From Mariannaea sp. PMI_226 (lineage: Eukaryota; Ascomycota; Sordariomycetes; Hypocreales; Nectriaceae), in NCBI GenBank assembly GCA_024336345.1, contig JANFOG010000011.1:806001-870000 (forward strand): a stretch of DNA of 64,000 bases, written 5' to 3'. Numbering within the stretch: position 1 is the stretch's first letter; each line of letters opens with the position of its first letter. The notes beneath the pieces were generated by a model that saw only the letters and a program-made list of their open reading frames with translations, did not search any database and had not been told where the DNA came from. This document shows, in pieces, positions 20,537 through 31,503 of this stretch. Position numbers and translations under genes: made by a program.

Positions 20537-23500
20537 TTACACGAGGACAGCGACAATACCGGCCACAGCGGCGACCAGCTCGAAACCGCCACCAACACGA
20601 GCAGCGGCACCGGTGACAACAGCCTCAGTCTGAGTGGGCTCAGCGCCATACGGAACAGAGGTGGCCTCTTGGCCGGAGTTGTTGGCCACGGACTGGAAGC
20701 CAGTCTGTCCGGCCGGGCTGCTGTTGCCAGTTCGGGTAGGAACGAAAGGTCCGTTGGAACCGGGAACGTTGGTGTAACCAGTGGGGTACACGGTTGACGA
20801 GACGGAACCGACAGTGCAGTCGGCAACACCAGCGGCACAAGAAGTGACGGTGTAAACCTCAGTGGTGTAAAGAGTGGAAGTTCCCTGGCCAGGGCCGTAG
20901 GTAGGAGGAGCAGGGTACTCATCAGTGACCGGGCAGACAGTGGTGGAAACAGCATAGGTCTCAGTCGTGACATGACCAACGGGGCAGTCGGTAACGTACG
21001 AAGGGCACTTGGTGATGGTGTAGGTCTTGGTGCTGTAGATAGTCTTGGTGGTGTACTCGCCTGAGCCCTGGCCGTAGGGAGGCTGGGTAGGGTAAGAATG
21101 CTCGCCAGAGACGGGGCACACAGTGGTAGAGATGGCAATGGTCTCAGTGGTGACGGCACCAGTGTGGCAGTCAGTGGCATAGGGAGCACAAGACGTGACA
21201 GTGTGAGTAGTGGTGGTGTAGATGGTGGAAGTGGTCAAAACCTCGGTGGTAGTGGTCTGCTCACCAGATCCATTGCCAGTAGTGGAACCGTGACCAGACT
21301 CGGTGCAAGTGGTGGAAGAGCCAGCCTCGGTACCGGTGGTAGTACGAGTGTTGCCAGAGTTGTTACCAGTAGTAGTAGCAGACTCGGTGCAAGTAGTGGT
21401 AGAACCAGCCTCAGTGCCAGTGGTAGTACCAGTGCTGCCAGAGTTGTTGCCAGTAGTAGTAGCAGTCTCAGTACCAGTGGTAGTCTCAGTACCAGTGGTA
21501 CCAGAGTTGCCACCAGTAGTAGTCTCCGTGGCAGTGGTAGTCTCAGTACCAGTAGTCTCGGTACCAGTGGTGGTCTCAGTACCAGTGGTCTCGGTGATAG
21601 CGGTGGTAGTGGTGGTTTCGCCGCCAGCAGGTCCAGTGGTGGTGGTGTCACCTCCAGCAGGAGTAGTGGTGGTGGTCTCGCCGCCAGCAGGTCCAGTGGT
21701 AGTGGTGGTCTCGCCGCCAGCCGGTGTGGTGGTAGTGGTCTCATCACATTCCTCGGAAGTAGTGGTGGTAGTCTCACCTCCAGCAGGAGTAGTGGTGGTC
21801 TCGCCGCCAGCAGGTCCAGTAGTAGTAGTGGTCTCGCCTCCGACAGGAGTAGTGGTAGTCTCACCACCAGCGGGAGTAGTGGTGGTCTCGCCTCCAGCAG
21901 GAGTAGTGGTGGTGGTCTCGCCGCCAGCAGGTCCAGTGGTGGTGGTCTCGCCTCCAGCAGGAGTAGTGGTAGTCTCACCGCCAGCTGGGGTAGTGGTGGT
22001 TTCGCCGCCAGCAGGAGTGGTAGTGGTCTCGCCTCCAGCAGGAGTAGTGGTAGTTTCACCACCAGCGGGAGTAGTGGTGGTCTCATCGCATTCCTCAGAT
22101 GTGGTGGTGGTGGTCTCGCCTCCAGCGGGAGTAGTAGTAGTCTCGCCTCCAGCAGGAGTAGTGGTAGTCTCACCGCCAGCTGGGGTAGTGGTGGTTTCGC
22201 CGCCAGCAGGAGTGGTAGTGGTCTCGCCTCCAGCAGGAGTGGTAGTGGTCTCGCCTCCAGCAGGAGTGGTGGTGGTCTCGCCTCCAGCAGGAGTGGTGGT
22301 GGTAGTCTCACCACCAGCGGGAGTAGTAGTAGTCTCGCCTCCGGCAGGAGTAGTGGTAGTCTCACCACCAGCGGGAGTAGTAGTAGTCTCGCCTCCGGCA
22401 GGAGTAGTGGTAGTCTCACCACCAGCGGGAGTAGTAGTAGTCTCGCCTCCAGCAGGAGTGGTAGTAGTCTCACCTCCAGCAGGAGTGGTAGTAGTCTCGT
22501 CACAGTCCTCAGAAGTGGTGGTAGTGGTCTCGCCTCCAGCAGGAGTAGTGGTAGTCTCACCACCAGCGGGAGTAGTAGTAGTCTCGCCTCCAGCAGGAGT
22601 GGTAGTAGTCTCACCTCCAGCAGGAGTGGTAGTAGTCTCGTCACAGTCCTCAGAAGTGGTGGTAGTGGTCTCGCCTCCAGCAGGAGTAGTGGTAGTCTCA
22701 CCACCAGCGGGAGTAGTAGTAGTCTCGCCTCCAGCAGGAGTGGTGGTGGTTTCGCCGCCAGCAGGAGTAGTAGTGGTCTCGCCTCCAGCAGGAGTGGTAG
22801 TAGTCTCGTCACATTCCTCAGAAGTGGTGGTGGTGGTCTCGCCTCCGGCAGGAGTAGTGGTAGTCTCACCACCAGCGGGAGTGGTAGTCGTCTCGCCTCC
22901 AGCAGGTCCAGTGGTAGTGGTTTCGCCGCCAGCTGGGGTAGTGGTAGTCTCGCCTCCAGCAGGAGTGGTGGTAGTCTCGTCACAGTCCTCAGAAGTGGTG
23001 GTGGTTTCGCCGCCGGCAGGAGTGGTGGTAGTCTCACCACCAGCGGGAGTAGTGGTGGTTTCGCCGCCAGCAGGGCCAGTGGTAGTGGTAGTCTCGCCAC
23101 CGGCAGGAGCCGTGGTGGTAGTCTCACCAGCAGCAGTCGTGGTGGTAGTCTCACCAGCAGCGGTAGTGGTGGTAGTAGCCTCGGCGGTGGTGGTGGTGTC
23201 GGCTCCGGAGGTGGTTGTGGCAGCGGCGGTGGTCGTGGTCGTGGTTGGGGCACATCCGTAGCACTCCTTGTCGTAGATATGGGTGCCACAGCCACGGTTG
23301 GAGCGGAAGTATCCAGCAGCGTGGTCCTTGTACAGGGTGCAAACCTTGGAGCGCGAGGAGTAGGCAAAAGACTTGCATCGGCTGTTACCGTAACAATCTG
23401 CAGCACACTCCTCCTTGGTCTTAACGTTGTTGATGGTCTTGATGGTGTCGCAACCAGAGAGCCCGCCCTCACTACCGCAGACGTAGGCGGGGGGAGGAGG

Positions 23501-23836
23501 AGAGATCGCTACATACGCAGTGCAGGTGCTGGTAGCAGCTGTGGTGGTAGTAGTCGTGTGGGTGGCCGAGTAAGTCACACACGAGCAAGCAGAGCTCACT
23601 CGCTTCACGGCGTTCTTGCTACCTAGCTTCTGGCAGTTGTTGCGGTACTGGCCGATCTGATACTCCTGGTCGCACTTGTCGTGGAACCAGTTCTTGCAGA
23701 AGTCCTTGCCGTTGGCGGAGTTGCTGAGGGCATCGTAGCAGGTGTCTCCGACAGAGCATGTGGGAGCTTGAGTTGTTTGAGGGGTGGCGCTCACCAGGCC
23801 GAGGGCAAATGCCCCCAAAACGAATACACCTCTCAT
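20537..23836 (-). CDS. GPI-anchored, Thr-rich repeat cell-wall protein with PAN/Apple-like domain (adhesin/mucin type)
   Basis: Single exon, 1099 residues. Residues 1-18 form a signal peptide (hydrophobic core, cleavage near SAT-PQ). Residues ~27-86 are a Cys-rich segment; residues ~120-195 look like a PAN/Apple fold (CGSEGGLSGCDTI, ECAADCYGNSRCKSFAY, CTLYKD). Residues ~198-780 are Thr-rich, with roughly 47 ETTTT-PAGG units (variants with an extra T or GP) interrupted by six SE(D/E)CDE inserts. Next come TETTTG and NNSG...TTTCTES sub-repeats, then three ~55-60-residue repeats of the type TTSTIYTTTTHTVTSC...TDC...VTTETIA.STTVCPV. The end has a small-residue site plus hydrophobic tail (GFELVAAVAGIVAVLV), a GPI signal. 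Known architecture for heavily O-mannosylated fungal adhesins; the arrangement recalls Metarhizium-type adhesins, but a specific orthology or ligand is not claimed. About 6 kb of upstream DNA may carry extended regulation. Confidence 0.88.
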   Translation of the reverse strand: MRGVFVLGAFALGLVSATPQTTQAPTCSVGDTCYDALSNSANGKDFCKNWFHDKCDQEYQIGQYRNNCQKLGSKNAVKRVSSACSCVTYSATHTTTTTTAATSTCTAYVAISPPPPAYVCGSEGGLSGCDTIKTINNVKTKEECAADCYGNSRCKSFAYSSRSKVCTLYKDHAAGYFRSNRGCGTHIYDKECYGCAPTTTTTTAAATTTSGADTTTTAEATTTTTAAGETTTTTAAGETTTTAPAGGETTTTTGPAGGETTTTPAGGETTTTPAGGETTTTSEDCDETTTTPAGGETTTTPAGGETTTTGPAGGETTTTPAGGETTTTPAGGETTTTTSEECDETTTTPAGGETTTTPAGGETTTTPAGGETTTTPAGGETTTTPAGGETTTTTSEDCDETTTTPAGGETTTTPAGGETTTTPAGGETTTTPAGGETTTTTSEDCDETTTTPAGGETTTTPAGGETTTTPAGGETTTTPAGGETTTTPAGGETTTTPAGGETTTTPAGGETTTTTPAGGETTTTPAGGETTTTPAGGETTTTPAGGETTTTPAGGETTTTPAGGETTTTPAGGETTTTTSEECDETTTTPAGGETTTTPAGGETTTTPAGGETTTTPAGGETTTTPAGGETTTTGPAGGETTTTTPAGGETTTTPAGGETTTTPVGGETTTTTGPAGGETTTTPAGGETTTTTSEECDETTTTTPAGGETTTTTGPAGGETTTTTPAGGDTTTTGPAGGETTTTTAITETTGTETTTGTETTGTETTTATETTTGGNSGTTGTETTTGTETATTTGNNSGSTGTTTGTEAGSTTTCTESATTTGNNSGNTRTTTGTEAGSSTTCTESGHGSTTGNGSGEQTTTTEVLTTSTIYTTTTHTVTSCAPYATDCHTGAVTTETIAISTTVCPVSGEHSYPTQPPYGQGSGEYTTKTIYSTKTYTITKCPSYVTDCPVGHVTTETYAVSTTVCPVTDEYPAPPTYGPGQGTSTLYTTEVYTVTSCAAGVADCTVGSVSSTVYPTGYTNVPGSNGPFVPTRTGNSSPAGQTGFQSVANNSGQEATSVPYGAEPTQTEAVVTGAAARVGGGFELVAAVAGIVAVLV
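21610..23160 (-). repeat. Coding minisatellite, mostly 27-bp units (ETTTTPAGG)
   Basis: Tandem array inside the wall-protein gene. The dominant unit is 27 bp (nine codons); some units have one to two extra codons, so every length change stays in frame. Near-identical blocks recur, for example segments around 22440-22520 and 22570-22650, showing recent unequal exchange. The lack of stops makes all antisense frames appear open; these are artefacts. Confidence 0.9.
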
Positions 23837-23937
23837 AATAAACGAATGTTGAGAAGGAAATTAACGAATGGACTTGGGTCGGATACTCAGAGGTAGCTGA
23901 GTTGCTGATTGTCCCCGCGAACGGAGAGGAAGTCTTG

Positions 23938-23944
23938 TTATAAA
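23938..23944 (-). promoter_or_regulatory. TATA-like element of the wall-protein gene
   Basis: TTTATAA on the minus strand, about 102 bp upstream of the ATG at 23836, a normal distance for a fungal TATA box once a short leader is allowed. It is a short motif, so chance occurrence is possible. Confidence 0.4.
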
Positions 23945-24546
23945 GAACGACTTGGTGGGATGGTGTGAAGAGGAAAGAAGGAGGGAAGAAGAGGACGTGG
24001 ATACCAATAGTCGATATTCATGTCTTTAAATGGACACGAGCTGCAGGTGCGGTCAGATCTACCAACCGGCGTGTGGGAACGGATGGGCTCCTCTGACCGT
24101 TCCCCTCTGCGCTGCCTCCGTGGCATTCGGGTTGGGCAGATGCCATGATGCGGGTGCCTTGGTTGCACATTAGCCTGAGCCGCTATCGTGAGGGTGGGCA
24201 AAAGCTGACCGGGGTGGTTCTGGAAATATGGCAATGCCTAGGCTAGATCGGGATAATACGCGCCGCTGGTGTAAATGACTAGGAGGACGGGCGCTGTGCT
24301 GAGTGGGCCAAGATAGCTGTGAAGAATCGTGTGTGTGAATTGGTCTTTGAGGTGTTGTGATGGGGAGAAGTTGTGAACGGAGTTGTGAAAGAGTGGGGCT
24401 TTCGTACCGGGCTGAACAACCCCTGTTGGTTAATAGTGGGTCTCTTTTAGCGTGCTGTGAAAGGGGTCCTTTACCCCTGTGGCTTGCTCTCTCCAGCGCC
24501 TGACTGTACGTCATCCCTGCTACGCACCCCTGATTATCATTCGCTC

Positions 24547-24584
24547 GGTGCGCTTCCTGTCAAGCAGGAAGCCCTGAGCGCACC
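24547..24584. repeat. Interrupted hairpin
   Basis: GGTGCG-CTTCCTG at 24547-24559 pairs with CAGGAAG (24565-24571) and CGCACC (24579-24584); a 5-base loop and one 7-base bulge separate the parts. It lies about 0.7 kb upstream of the wall-protein gene, with no function that can be read from sequence. Confidence 0.5.
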
Positions 24585-27500
24585 CAAACGACCTACCCCA
24601 GAGCAGATTCCGTCAAAGCTACAAGAAGGATTCTGACTGCGTGAGGTACCCCACCGCCGCTGAGATGCCGTGAGCGACCTCTGTCTCTCCCAGGCTATTA
24701 CTCTGTTGCTCCTGCAGCGTAATAAACGTTCGAGAATCCGTCATTATTATCCCGACTCCCGGGATCATCGCTATCTGCAATGCTGCGCTAAAAGCTATCA
24801 CAACAATGCCAAGCTGCGAACTATGCTGTAAGAGCTGACACTCTAATATCAACTATCCTTGATTTTCCCCCTCCTCCCTCTCTCTCGTCGTGCGTCACTG
24901 CATATGCAGGATGCTGTGGCTTTTCTCGGCTGACTGGCGTTTGTTCCTGCTCCTGAATTTGTGTGCCTTACCTAACCTGCAGTATCTCCATTGGTTCAAT
25001 TGAAAGAGGATTCTGTCGTGTTCTGCCTTGGTGTATGAGGTACCCCACCCTATTTCTCGTACCGTTCCTCGTACTGTGTGCTTTGCCCACCCTCTTGCAG
25101 CATGTCCAAGCCATTTGACTACCCTGTCAGACGTTAATTAATTTATTAAGTATTCACCTTCTCATCAAATCAGCCGTAGTTGCTTTATTTTTAGGATTAA
25201 TCTATTCTCCGACTTTGTGGAATGGACTTTTGTACTCAAAGTAAAAAGAAAAGGCATTCGTTGGCTCGGTCCTTGCTCATTGTTGACGTTGTCTTCTTTC
25301 CGAGGGACAGGGAACCCAAAGTACAGTACCTGGTCCCCCTCCCTCCAACCACTGTCAGAACGGGTCGTATTGTGGCTACACACTTGAGAAAAACCAGTAT
25401 CATCCCTGCTGATGACGATGACGATGCTCAAGCAGGAGCAGACATAAGACTTCCATCTTCTAATCGTGGATATCTCGATGGGTACTTTCGGCTTCGGAGC
25501 CGGGTTGGGACGTGCATAGGGTGAGGACCCTTCGAACCGAAGAAGGAAAACGATCTGCCCCCTCTGCTTTCTGAACTGACCCCTCCCTCTATGCAGCTCA
25601 AGAGCCTCCTTGGCGTGCAGAATGACAGCATCATTTGGGCTTGATAATCGATCCATCTGCTCCTGCTATCGACAGAACTGCATAAACTGTACGTCCAGTT
25701 CACCGACCCTCTCTTTAGCCTTCGTGCTGTGTTGGCTGCTGCTATTTTCTAAGGCAAACATCCCACCTTTGTGGCTCGTAAACACTTCCTTGGCTCGGCC
25801 ACTCACCGATCCCATCGCTAGCTTTTTGCATTGATTGTTGAAGACGAATTTCCACATAATGGCCTGGCGTTCAAGCGGGCTTCCTCAGTGCAGTCAGCTA
25901 AAGTCTCCGGCCCTAACAGCTCAAATGTCACATTCTTATCGGTGTGATAGCCCCTCATCGGCCCAATAACAATTGTGCAAGCCTGAAAAAAGGACTTGGA
26001 TAGCTGCCACTATTTTTTCTATTCTCAGCCTTGGGAGGGCTGCACAGAAGCGAAACCGACAAACGGCTGCTGAGGCAGCCGCACAGTTTGCTCCAATAGG
26101 ACTAAGGTACGATAATGCAATAGAACTCTGTAATCAAAAGCCGGCATCGAGAAAGAAAGAACAGGAAGGGAGGAAAAACGCCACGTTTTAAACGCCAAAG
26201 TCCTGCAATAAAACGTACATACAGCGGTACAGTCAGCTAAGGAAGTTCACCGTAAGCGAGCACAAACGGCGCTCGATGATTCAAGCCGCTCGGAATGTAC
26301 CGTGTGCGTGAGCATGTTGGTGGTAATTTCAATCCGTGCATGTTATCGCGAAGCTCCCTGGATCACATAGCTCTAAATCACATCACACCACCACACCAAC
26401 CGTTGAGGCTTGCCAAGCACTAACATGTTTGGCCCAGCCCCCCGTTCTGCACATTTTCCTAGCGCGGCTCTGGGTAATGGTGCGCCTTGCTAAACGCGGA
26501 GAGAGATTGAATTTTAGTCAACAGCAGAAAGACGTACTCCGTAGTGTGCCACACATATCGACGTGGCACAGAAGAGAGCCGTCAATTGGCTTTGATTGAT
26601 ATACGCGCTTTGGTTGTCAACCAGAAATTACCACGCCAGCGGTTAAAGGCTTGCCTTGATAGAAGCGACTACGTATTTCCATGCCTTAGTATATGCAAAG
26701 TGGTGCATAGTACCTACTTACAGCACAGTTCATTTGACGAAAGTGGTGCCAATGGTTCAGGCCAGGCCTCCAACAACCCGGCCGAGGCTCCCTTCCAAAG
26801 TGGGAAAATTGGCGATCACCCAACAACACGAAAAAAAAGCATTGACTACGGGTGTTTATCCCGCAAACCGCCTGAAAAAAAAACAATCCAGTCAGCAGGC
26901 TTGGGGCTGAGAGCCACGTCCACTCCCGCCGCTTCAATGCTTCCTGGCGAACATGCAGTTCCCTGTAGCAAGGGCCAATTTCTTTCTTCGTCGCTGGAAA
27001 TGCTAGTCTCTGATTGGCTACCCAGCGTTCTGACAGCCAACCATCGTCTCACTCGGGTCTCCAGGACTCCCCCGTGTGCCGAGCTTGGCAGACTAGGTCC
27101 CCCCTCTTTCTCCCCTGGCATGACGTCCAGAACGGAGCGCGTTCAGTGAAAACCGGAATCCGTTTCGCCGGCATTTCCATTGTTGCTTACGTTGAAGCTG
27201 GTTTGAGGAAATGAGAGTGGCTTGCTTTTGAAGCGAGAGCCGGGACCGACGGCAGAATGATGTCTTGGCTGGTCTCGGGGGAAAGATTTTTTTTTTTTTT
27301 TCAATCTTGTACTCCATTTGAATGGATGAGTTTCCATGTGGGCGAGACATTCGTCTGCTACTCTGCCTTGGTTAGTCTCATGTTGATCTCTACCTGTGAA
27401 TGAACCGCTCCCGCGGTGCTGCCGGGTTTATTATTAGATAATTTGAAAGACATAATGTCGGGTGTTTTTTATGACCACGAGGCAATGGAGCCTCTCAGTC

Positions 27501-29820
27501 TCAGCTCTAAGTTGACTTCAGTACCGAAACTCATAGTCTTGAGGAAATGCACCGTATACTCTCCTTTTCGTCTCTCTCTCTTCCTAATTTCAGGCGTAGT
27601 ATGTCTGCCCTTTCCTCCCTTTCCTCCCTTCTTTTCTTTTTCCCCCTTTTGATACGACGCATTTGCCCCTATGGAGCGCATCTGTATCACATTCCTGTGG
27701 TATAAGGAGAATTTGCTTAGGGGGTAATTTCCACATTTTTGCATCCCACCGTCGCTGGGTCATCGCTAGCGTTGTGGCGCTGCCCTAACTGTGCGACACT
27801 GACTGGCCTGGCCTTCCGGGTGACTGACGAGCGGGAACCTGCAGAACAGTCATGCCGTTCTCCAGTGTGGCTGTCGTCCCGTCGTCTCAACATCCAGCCT
27901 GCATAGCCCTTGCTTAATTTTACTTGCTTGATAGGCGTACCTCACGAAAGTCCGTCTTACGGAGTGCTCGGCTTGAGAAATCTACAGCAGTAGCTACTAC
28001 ATAGTACATAGTATGTATGTGGTCATCTGCACATATGTAAGATGCTTATCTCAGTCCGGGCGGGGTCCAGGCTAGGCCCCCGAAGTTGGCTGAAGAAATA
28101 ATTTGAGCGCTTCCCTGCCTTGATCGTCAAGAAGGGGAGGCCACTGCTAAAAAAGCCATATTCCTTGTTTGTCCTGCCCGTCTTCCGCGCCTAGGAGCGT
28201 TTCTGGTGATTTACCTCTCTGGGCCAAGACGGACAGCCCACAAACCCAATACATTCCCAAAGGAGAACAGACCACGGAATACTGTGACCATTTTACCACA
28301 ACAAGGTTGGCGTGTACCTAATATTGGTATTGCACATGTCCGAAGTGGATTGCTGCATAAATACACGAGAGACTTATTCGGGGAATAAGTTCATCACTAC
28401 TGTTGTTGCTCCATTGTGCTAATTTAATGCCTCGCTTCCGACAACCAACATGTGCAGAACGGTGCAACGGTATGGTGCACCGATTGTCTTGCAAACCTGA
28501 ATACAACCTACAACGCCCTCGGGATAAGGGCGATGTGCCCCATGGGGGGATGCGTCCATCAGCTCATTCATCTCCCTGGCACCCAAGCTTGACGAGTCCG
28601 GATATTGATAACTGTATGCAGAACCTAGGAACTGTAGGTATGCATCACGTACTATGTAGCTGTCGCAGATAGGAGACTGTGGAAATTTGTTGCCAAGCTC
28701 TGTTATTATCTTTTTACTACACGTGCCCTTCCCATTCATTATCCAATCTGCGGAGTTCCTCGCTTGAGAGCGACCATTTATTAGTACAGATTGCTTCAGG
28801 CTCAAGTACAGACGATGTGAACCAGATTCCGGTCAGTGTTCTCAGCTCGACTGAGCATAACAAGGGCTAACAGACCCCCATCGCGCGGGTGCCGGCAATT
28901 CCTTTAGCTAGTCCAGGCCCAATTCTCTCGCCGGATAGTAACCCCCCCTTGCAATTGACAAACAAGACGAGTCTCTCTTGTTTCGCTTACCGTAATCGCT
29001 TTGGAGATCCGTTTCGATCAGACGACAGGGGTTGGGCAAGTAGGTGGGCCTTACCCAGACTTGGCCTGAAGACAGGGGAGAAACAGACTATTGAAAATAG
29101 AACATACTAGCTTCGGTGATTCCTCAATCTAGGCCAATACTGTACTCGCCCGGGTTTTCGATAGTCAGTTGCTGGACTTATTATTTGGAACCATTTCAGT
29201 CCGATTCCCCAAGATCTTGGACAGATGGTATGGAGTAACTATGGAGTGGTGAGAAGTCAATCAGAGCCTATACGCGAACAAGAAGCATCGTAAGTATTTG
29301 AACGTGCAGTACCGAACTATCGGTACATTAGTTAAATGAGGATGAGAGCGAAATGGCAACAAAATGCTATGTTGCTTCCGGTATAGAGCACATACTTACA
29401 TAAGAAGTGCAGGGTATTACGAAAACAAGCCCACCACCAACCTTTGAGTCTCAGCTCAAAATAGCGACTAGGCATGTCGATTTGTCAATTTGGTCTTGCT
29501 GTTAAAGCAAAGCGTCAACTCTGGTTTATTATTTTGTTTCTAGATTGCTTTCTGCCATTATTTACTATTACGTACTCTCTGTGAACTACTCCGTACTTCG
29601 GGTGCTTTCAAACTTTTGAAAAAGACCGAAAGCCTCACCATTGTTCACTAGCCACATTCTTTGTGGGTTGCAGCTTTGTGGGTTGCAATGCAGATAACAA
29701 GAACCAGAAACGGACATTCAGCAGCATGCTAAAGAATGACTACAGCTTCCATTTTCTTCCAAACCACGAGACCAACAAAACACTATGGACCCTACCTCTA
29801 ACCACCCTCACAAGCACACG

Positions 29821-31503
29821 CTAGTTCCTCAATACATAGCGGAATCGAGGTAGTCCTGCTTCCATGTCGAGAATGGCTTGGTTGGCGTCGCTCATCGGCC
29901 GCATCTCAACCCACGGCACAATCTCCTTGTCGGCGGCCAGCTGGAACAACTCTTCGATTTCCTTGGGGCTGCCGATGAGCGAGCCCACCCACCTGCGTCG
30001 CTGTGGCACCAGCGCCCAAGGACTCAGAGGGATAGGCTCCTCTGGGATGCCTACCTGCACAAGTGTGCCGTCCAAAGCCAGTAGCCCGAAGTATTCCTCC
30101 AAAGGCATCTAAAAATAATTGGGGTTTAAGAATTAGCATGGTTCTTTTTGCATATGCTTTCTTGACAGCTGGTGGCGGTCTGGGATGCACGACACGAGCA
30201 AGATCATGCGAGTTGCTAGAGGCAGTTGTAAAAATAACAACAAGGGATCAAGAAGGGAAAGAAAATATGCGCATCCTCTTTTTGGCATATACCGAAAATG
30301 GAGCATGTTTTGTTCTCCCAACTCAAGTGGAGTTGTGGTGAGAAAGTAGGATAGCTATGAACACGAAAGGGAGTTGGGAGGGGTCGAAATCTTTACAGGA
30401 TTGGTTGCACCGTGTGTTGAACACAACAATAGAATCATCATGCAGGTCAACAAGTGTGCCTCGACTTTTTGCTAGTCCACGTCCTGCAAGGTCGGGGACA
30501 GCGCAGCATCGTATGCATGTACGAGATCCAGCAGGGATCATGTGGGGGACTCGTGTGTTCGTGTCACGCTGACACGAACATACAGGACAGACAGTTTTGA
30601 GAGGAGGTTGATATTCTTGGAACGTACCTTTGGTGATGAGACGGTGCAAATGATCAAGTCGAGAGTGTTGGCATGCTTCTCGGCCCATCCCTCGTCATCG
30701 GCCGTGGCGATGTATTCGTCGGCACCAAGCGCCAGTGCCTCTTCCCTCTTTGACGCCCGGCGAGAGATGCCCACTACCATCTCGGCTCCCATTGCTTTGG
30801 CGATGAGGACTGCGAAGTGGCCTAGGCCGCCCACTCCAACTACGCCAATCCGCTTTCCGGGGCCGCAGCCGAAGACTTTGAGCGGCGAGTACACCGTGAC
30901 ACCGCCGCAGAGCATCGGGGCGGCGTGCTCCGAGGCCAAGCCGTCCGGAATCTTGACGACGAATCGTGACGGGCTGCGATGGTAAAGTGCATAACCTCCG
31001 TATGCCTTCCCGCCGGTGCGGTACGTCGTGTTATAGGTGAGGTGCATCTCCTCGCAGTAGTTCTCCTGGTTGTTCTCGCAGACGTGGCAAGGACCGTCAC
31101 GGCTCCGGCACGAGTCCGTCTGGGCGCCGACGCCGACCCGGTCGCCAACTTTGATGTCTCCCTCCGCTTCGGAGCCAACACGGACGGCAATACCGACGAT
31201 TTCGTGGCCGACAACGCAGGGGAAATCGGTTGGGCCCTGTTATAAAGTGTCAGCGGTTGGTTGGTTGGTCTGTCGACTTCCAATGCATCTAGTTGAATTT
31301 GTTCTTCTCTGGCTTCAACTCACCCATCCGGCCCTCAATGTGTGAATATCAGAACCACAGATGCCCGAGTGGGTGATCTTGATGTCGATATCGCTCTCTT
31401 CCCAAGGCTTAGGCTGATATTGCTTCCAAACCATGTTGCCCTCTGCTGCTGAAGGGTCTTCACCCATCCATCCTTCGAAGATGTAGTCGTTCTCATCAGT
31501 CAT
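29821..31503 (-). CDS. Zinc-dependent alcohol dehydrogenase, cinnamyl-alcohol/ADH6-like family
   Basis: Exons 31324-31503, 30628-31236 and 29821-30108 give 358 residues in frame. The family (medium-chain MDR) reversibly reduces aldehydes to alcohols with NADP(H), using a catalytic zinc. Visible: catalytic Zn ligand Cys49 in GICGSDIH, GHE with His71-Glu72, and structural-zinc Cys at 103, 110, 113 and 121. The first gap is six residues where two is usual, so this lobe is slightly expanded. The Rossmann motif is GVGGLG, and the ICTVSSPK / MPLEEYFGLLALDGTLVQVG continuation is a family hallmark and fixes the second splice. Intron 1 is 87 bp (donor GTGAGT, acceptor AACAG); intron 2 is 519 bp (donor GTACGT, acceptor TTTTAG), very long by fungal standards. 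No targeting signal, so probably cytosolic. The substrate is likely aromatic or branched aldehydes, by family only. Confidence 0.92.
30556..30580. repeat. Perfect 11-bp hairpin inside ADH intron 2
   Basis: TGTTCGTGTCA, loop CGC, TGACACGAACA. The stem can be extended by three more pairs if one G-T wobble is allowed (30553-30583). It lies only about 45 bp from the exon 2 donor of the 519-bp intron, so in the pre-mRNA it would form just inside the 5' splice site. Confidence 0.8.

Larger units (their letters stand above)
23837..29820. other. 6-kb region upstream of the wall-protein gene
   Basis: I find no gene here with coding character. It contains the promoter of the GPI protein (TATA-like element at 23938), an interrupted hairpin at 24547-24584, a 14-bp direct repeat (24642 and 25036), an 8-bp inverted repeat TGTGCCAC/GTGGCACA at 26545-26570, T-runs near 27288 and a 15-bp tandem duplication at 29659-29688. 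Open frames up to ~200 codons (around 26.5-27.1 kb) are unsupported by composition or domains. Confidence 0.5.

Noticed and set aside
21098..23626. Very long open frames (842, 745 and 652 codons) in other frames over the wall-protein gene
   Set aside because: They are Ser/Gly-, Leu/Pro- and Val/Ser-rich shadows caused by the stop-free 27-bp repeat; they lack start context, domains and independent support.
26544..27149. 201-codon open frame on the plus strand
   Set aside because: No domain, mixed codon use, and overlapping open frames on the opposite strand; looks like chance in GC-balanced intergenic DNA.
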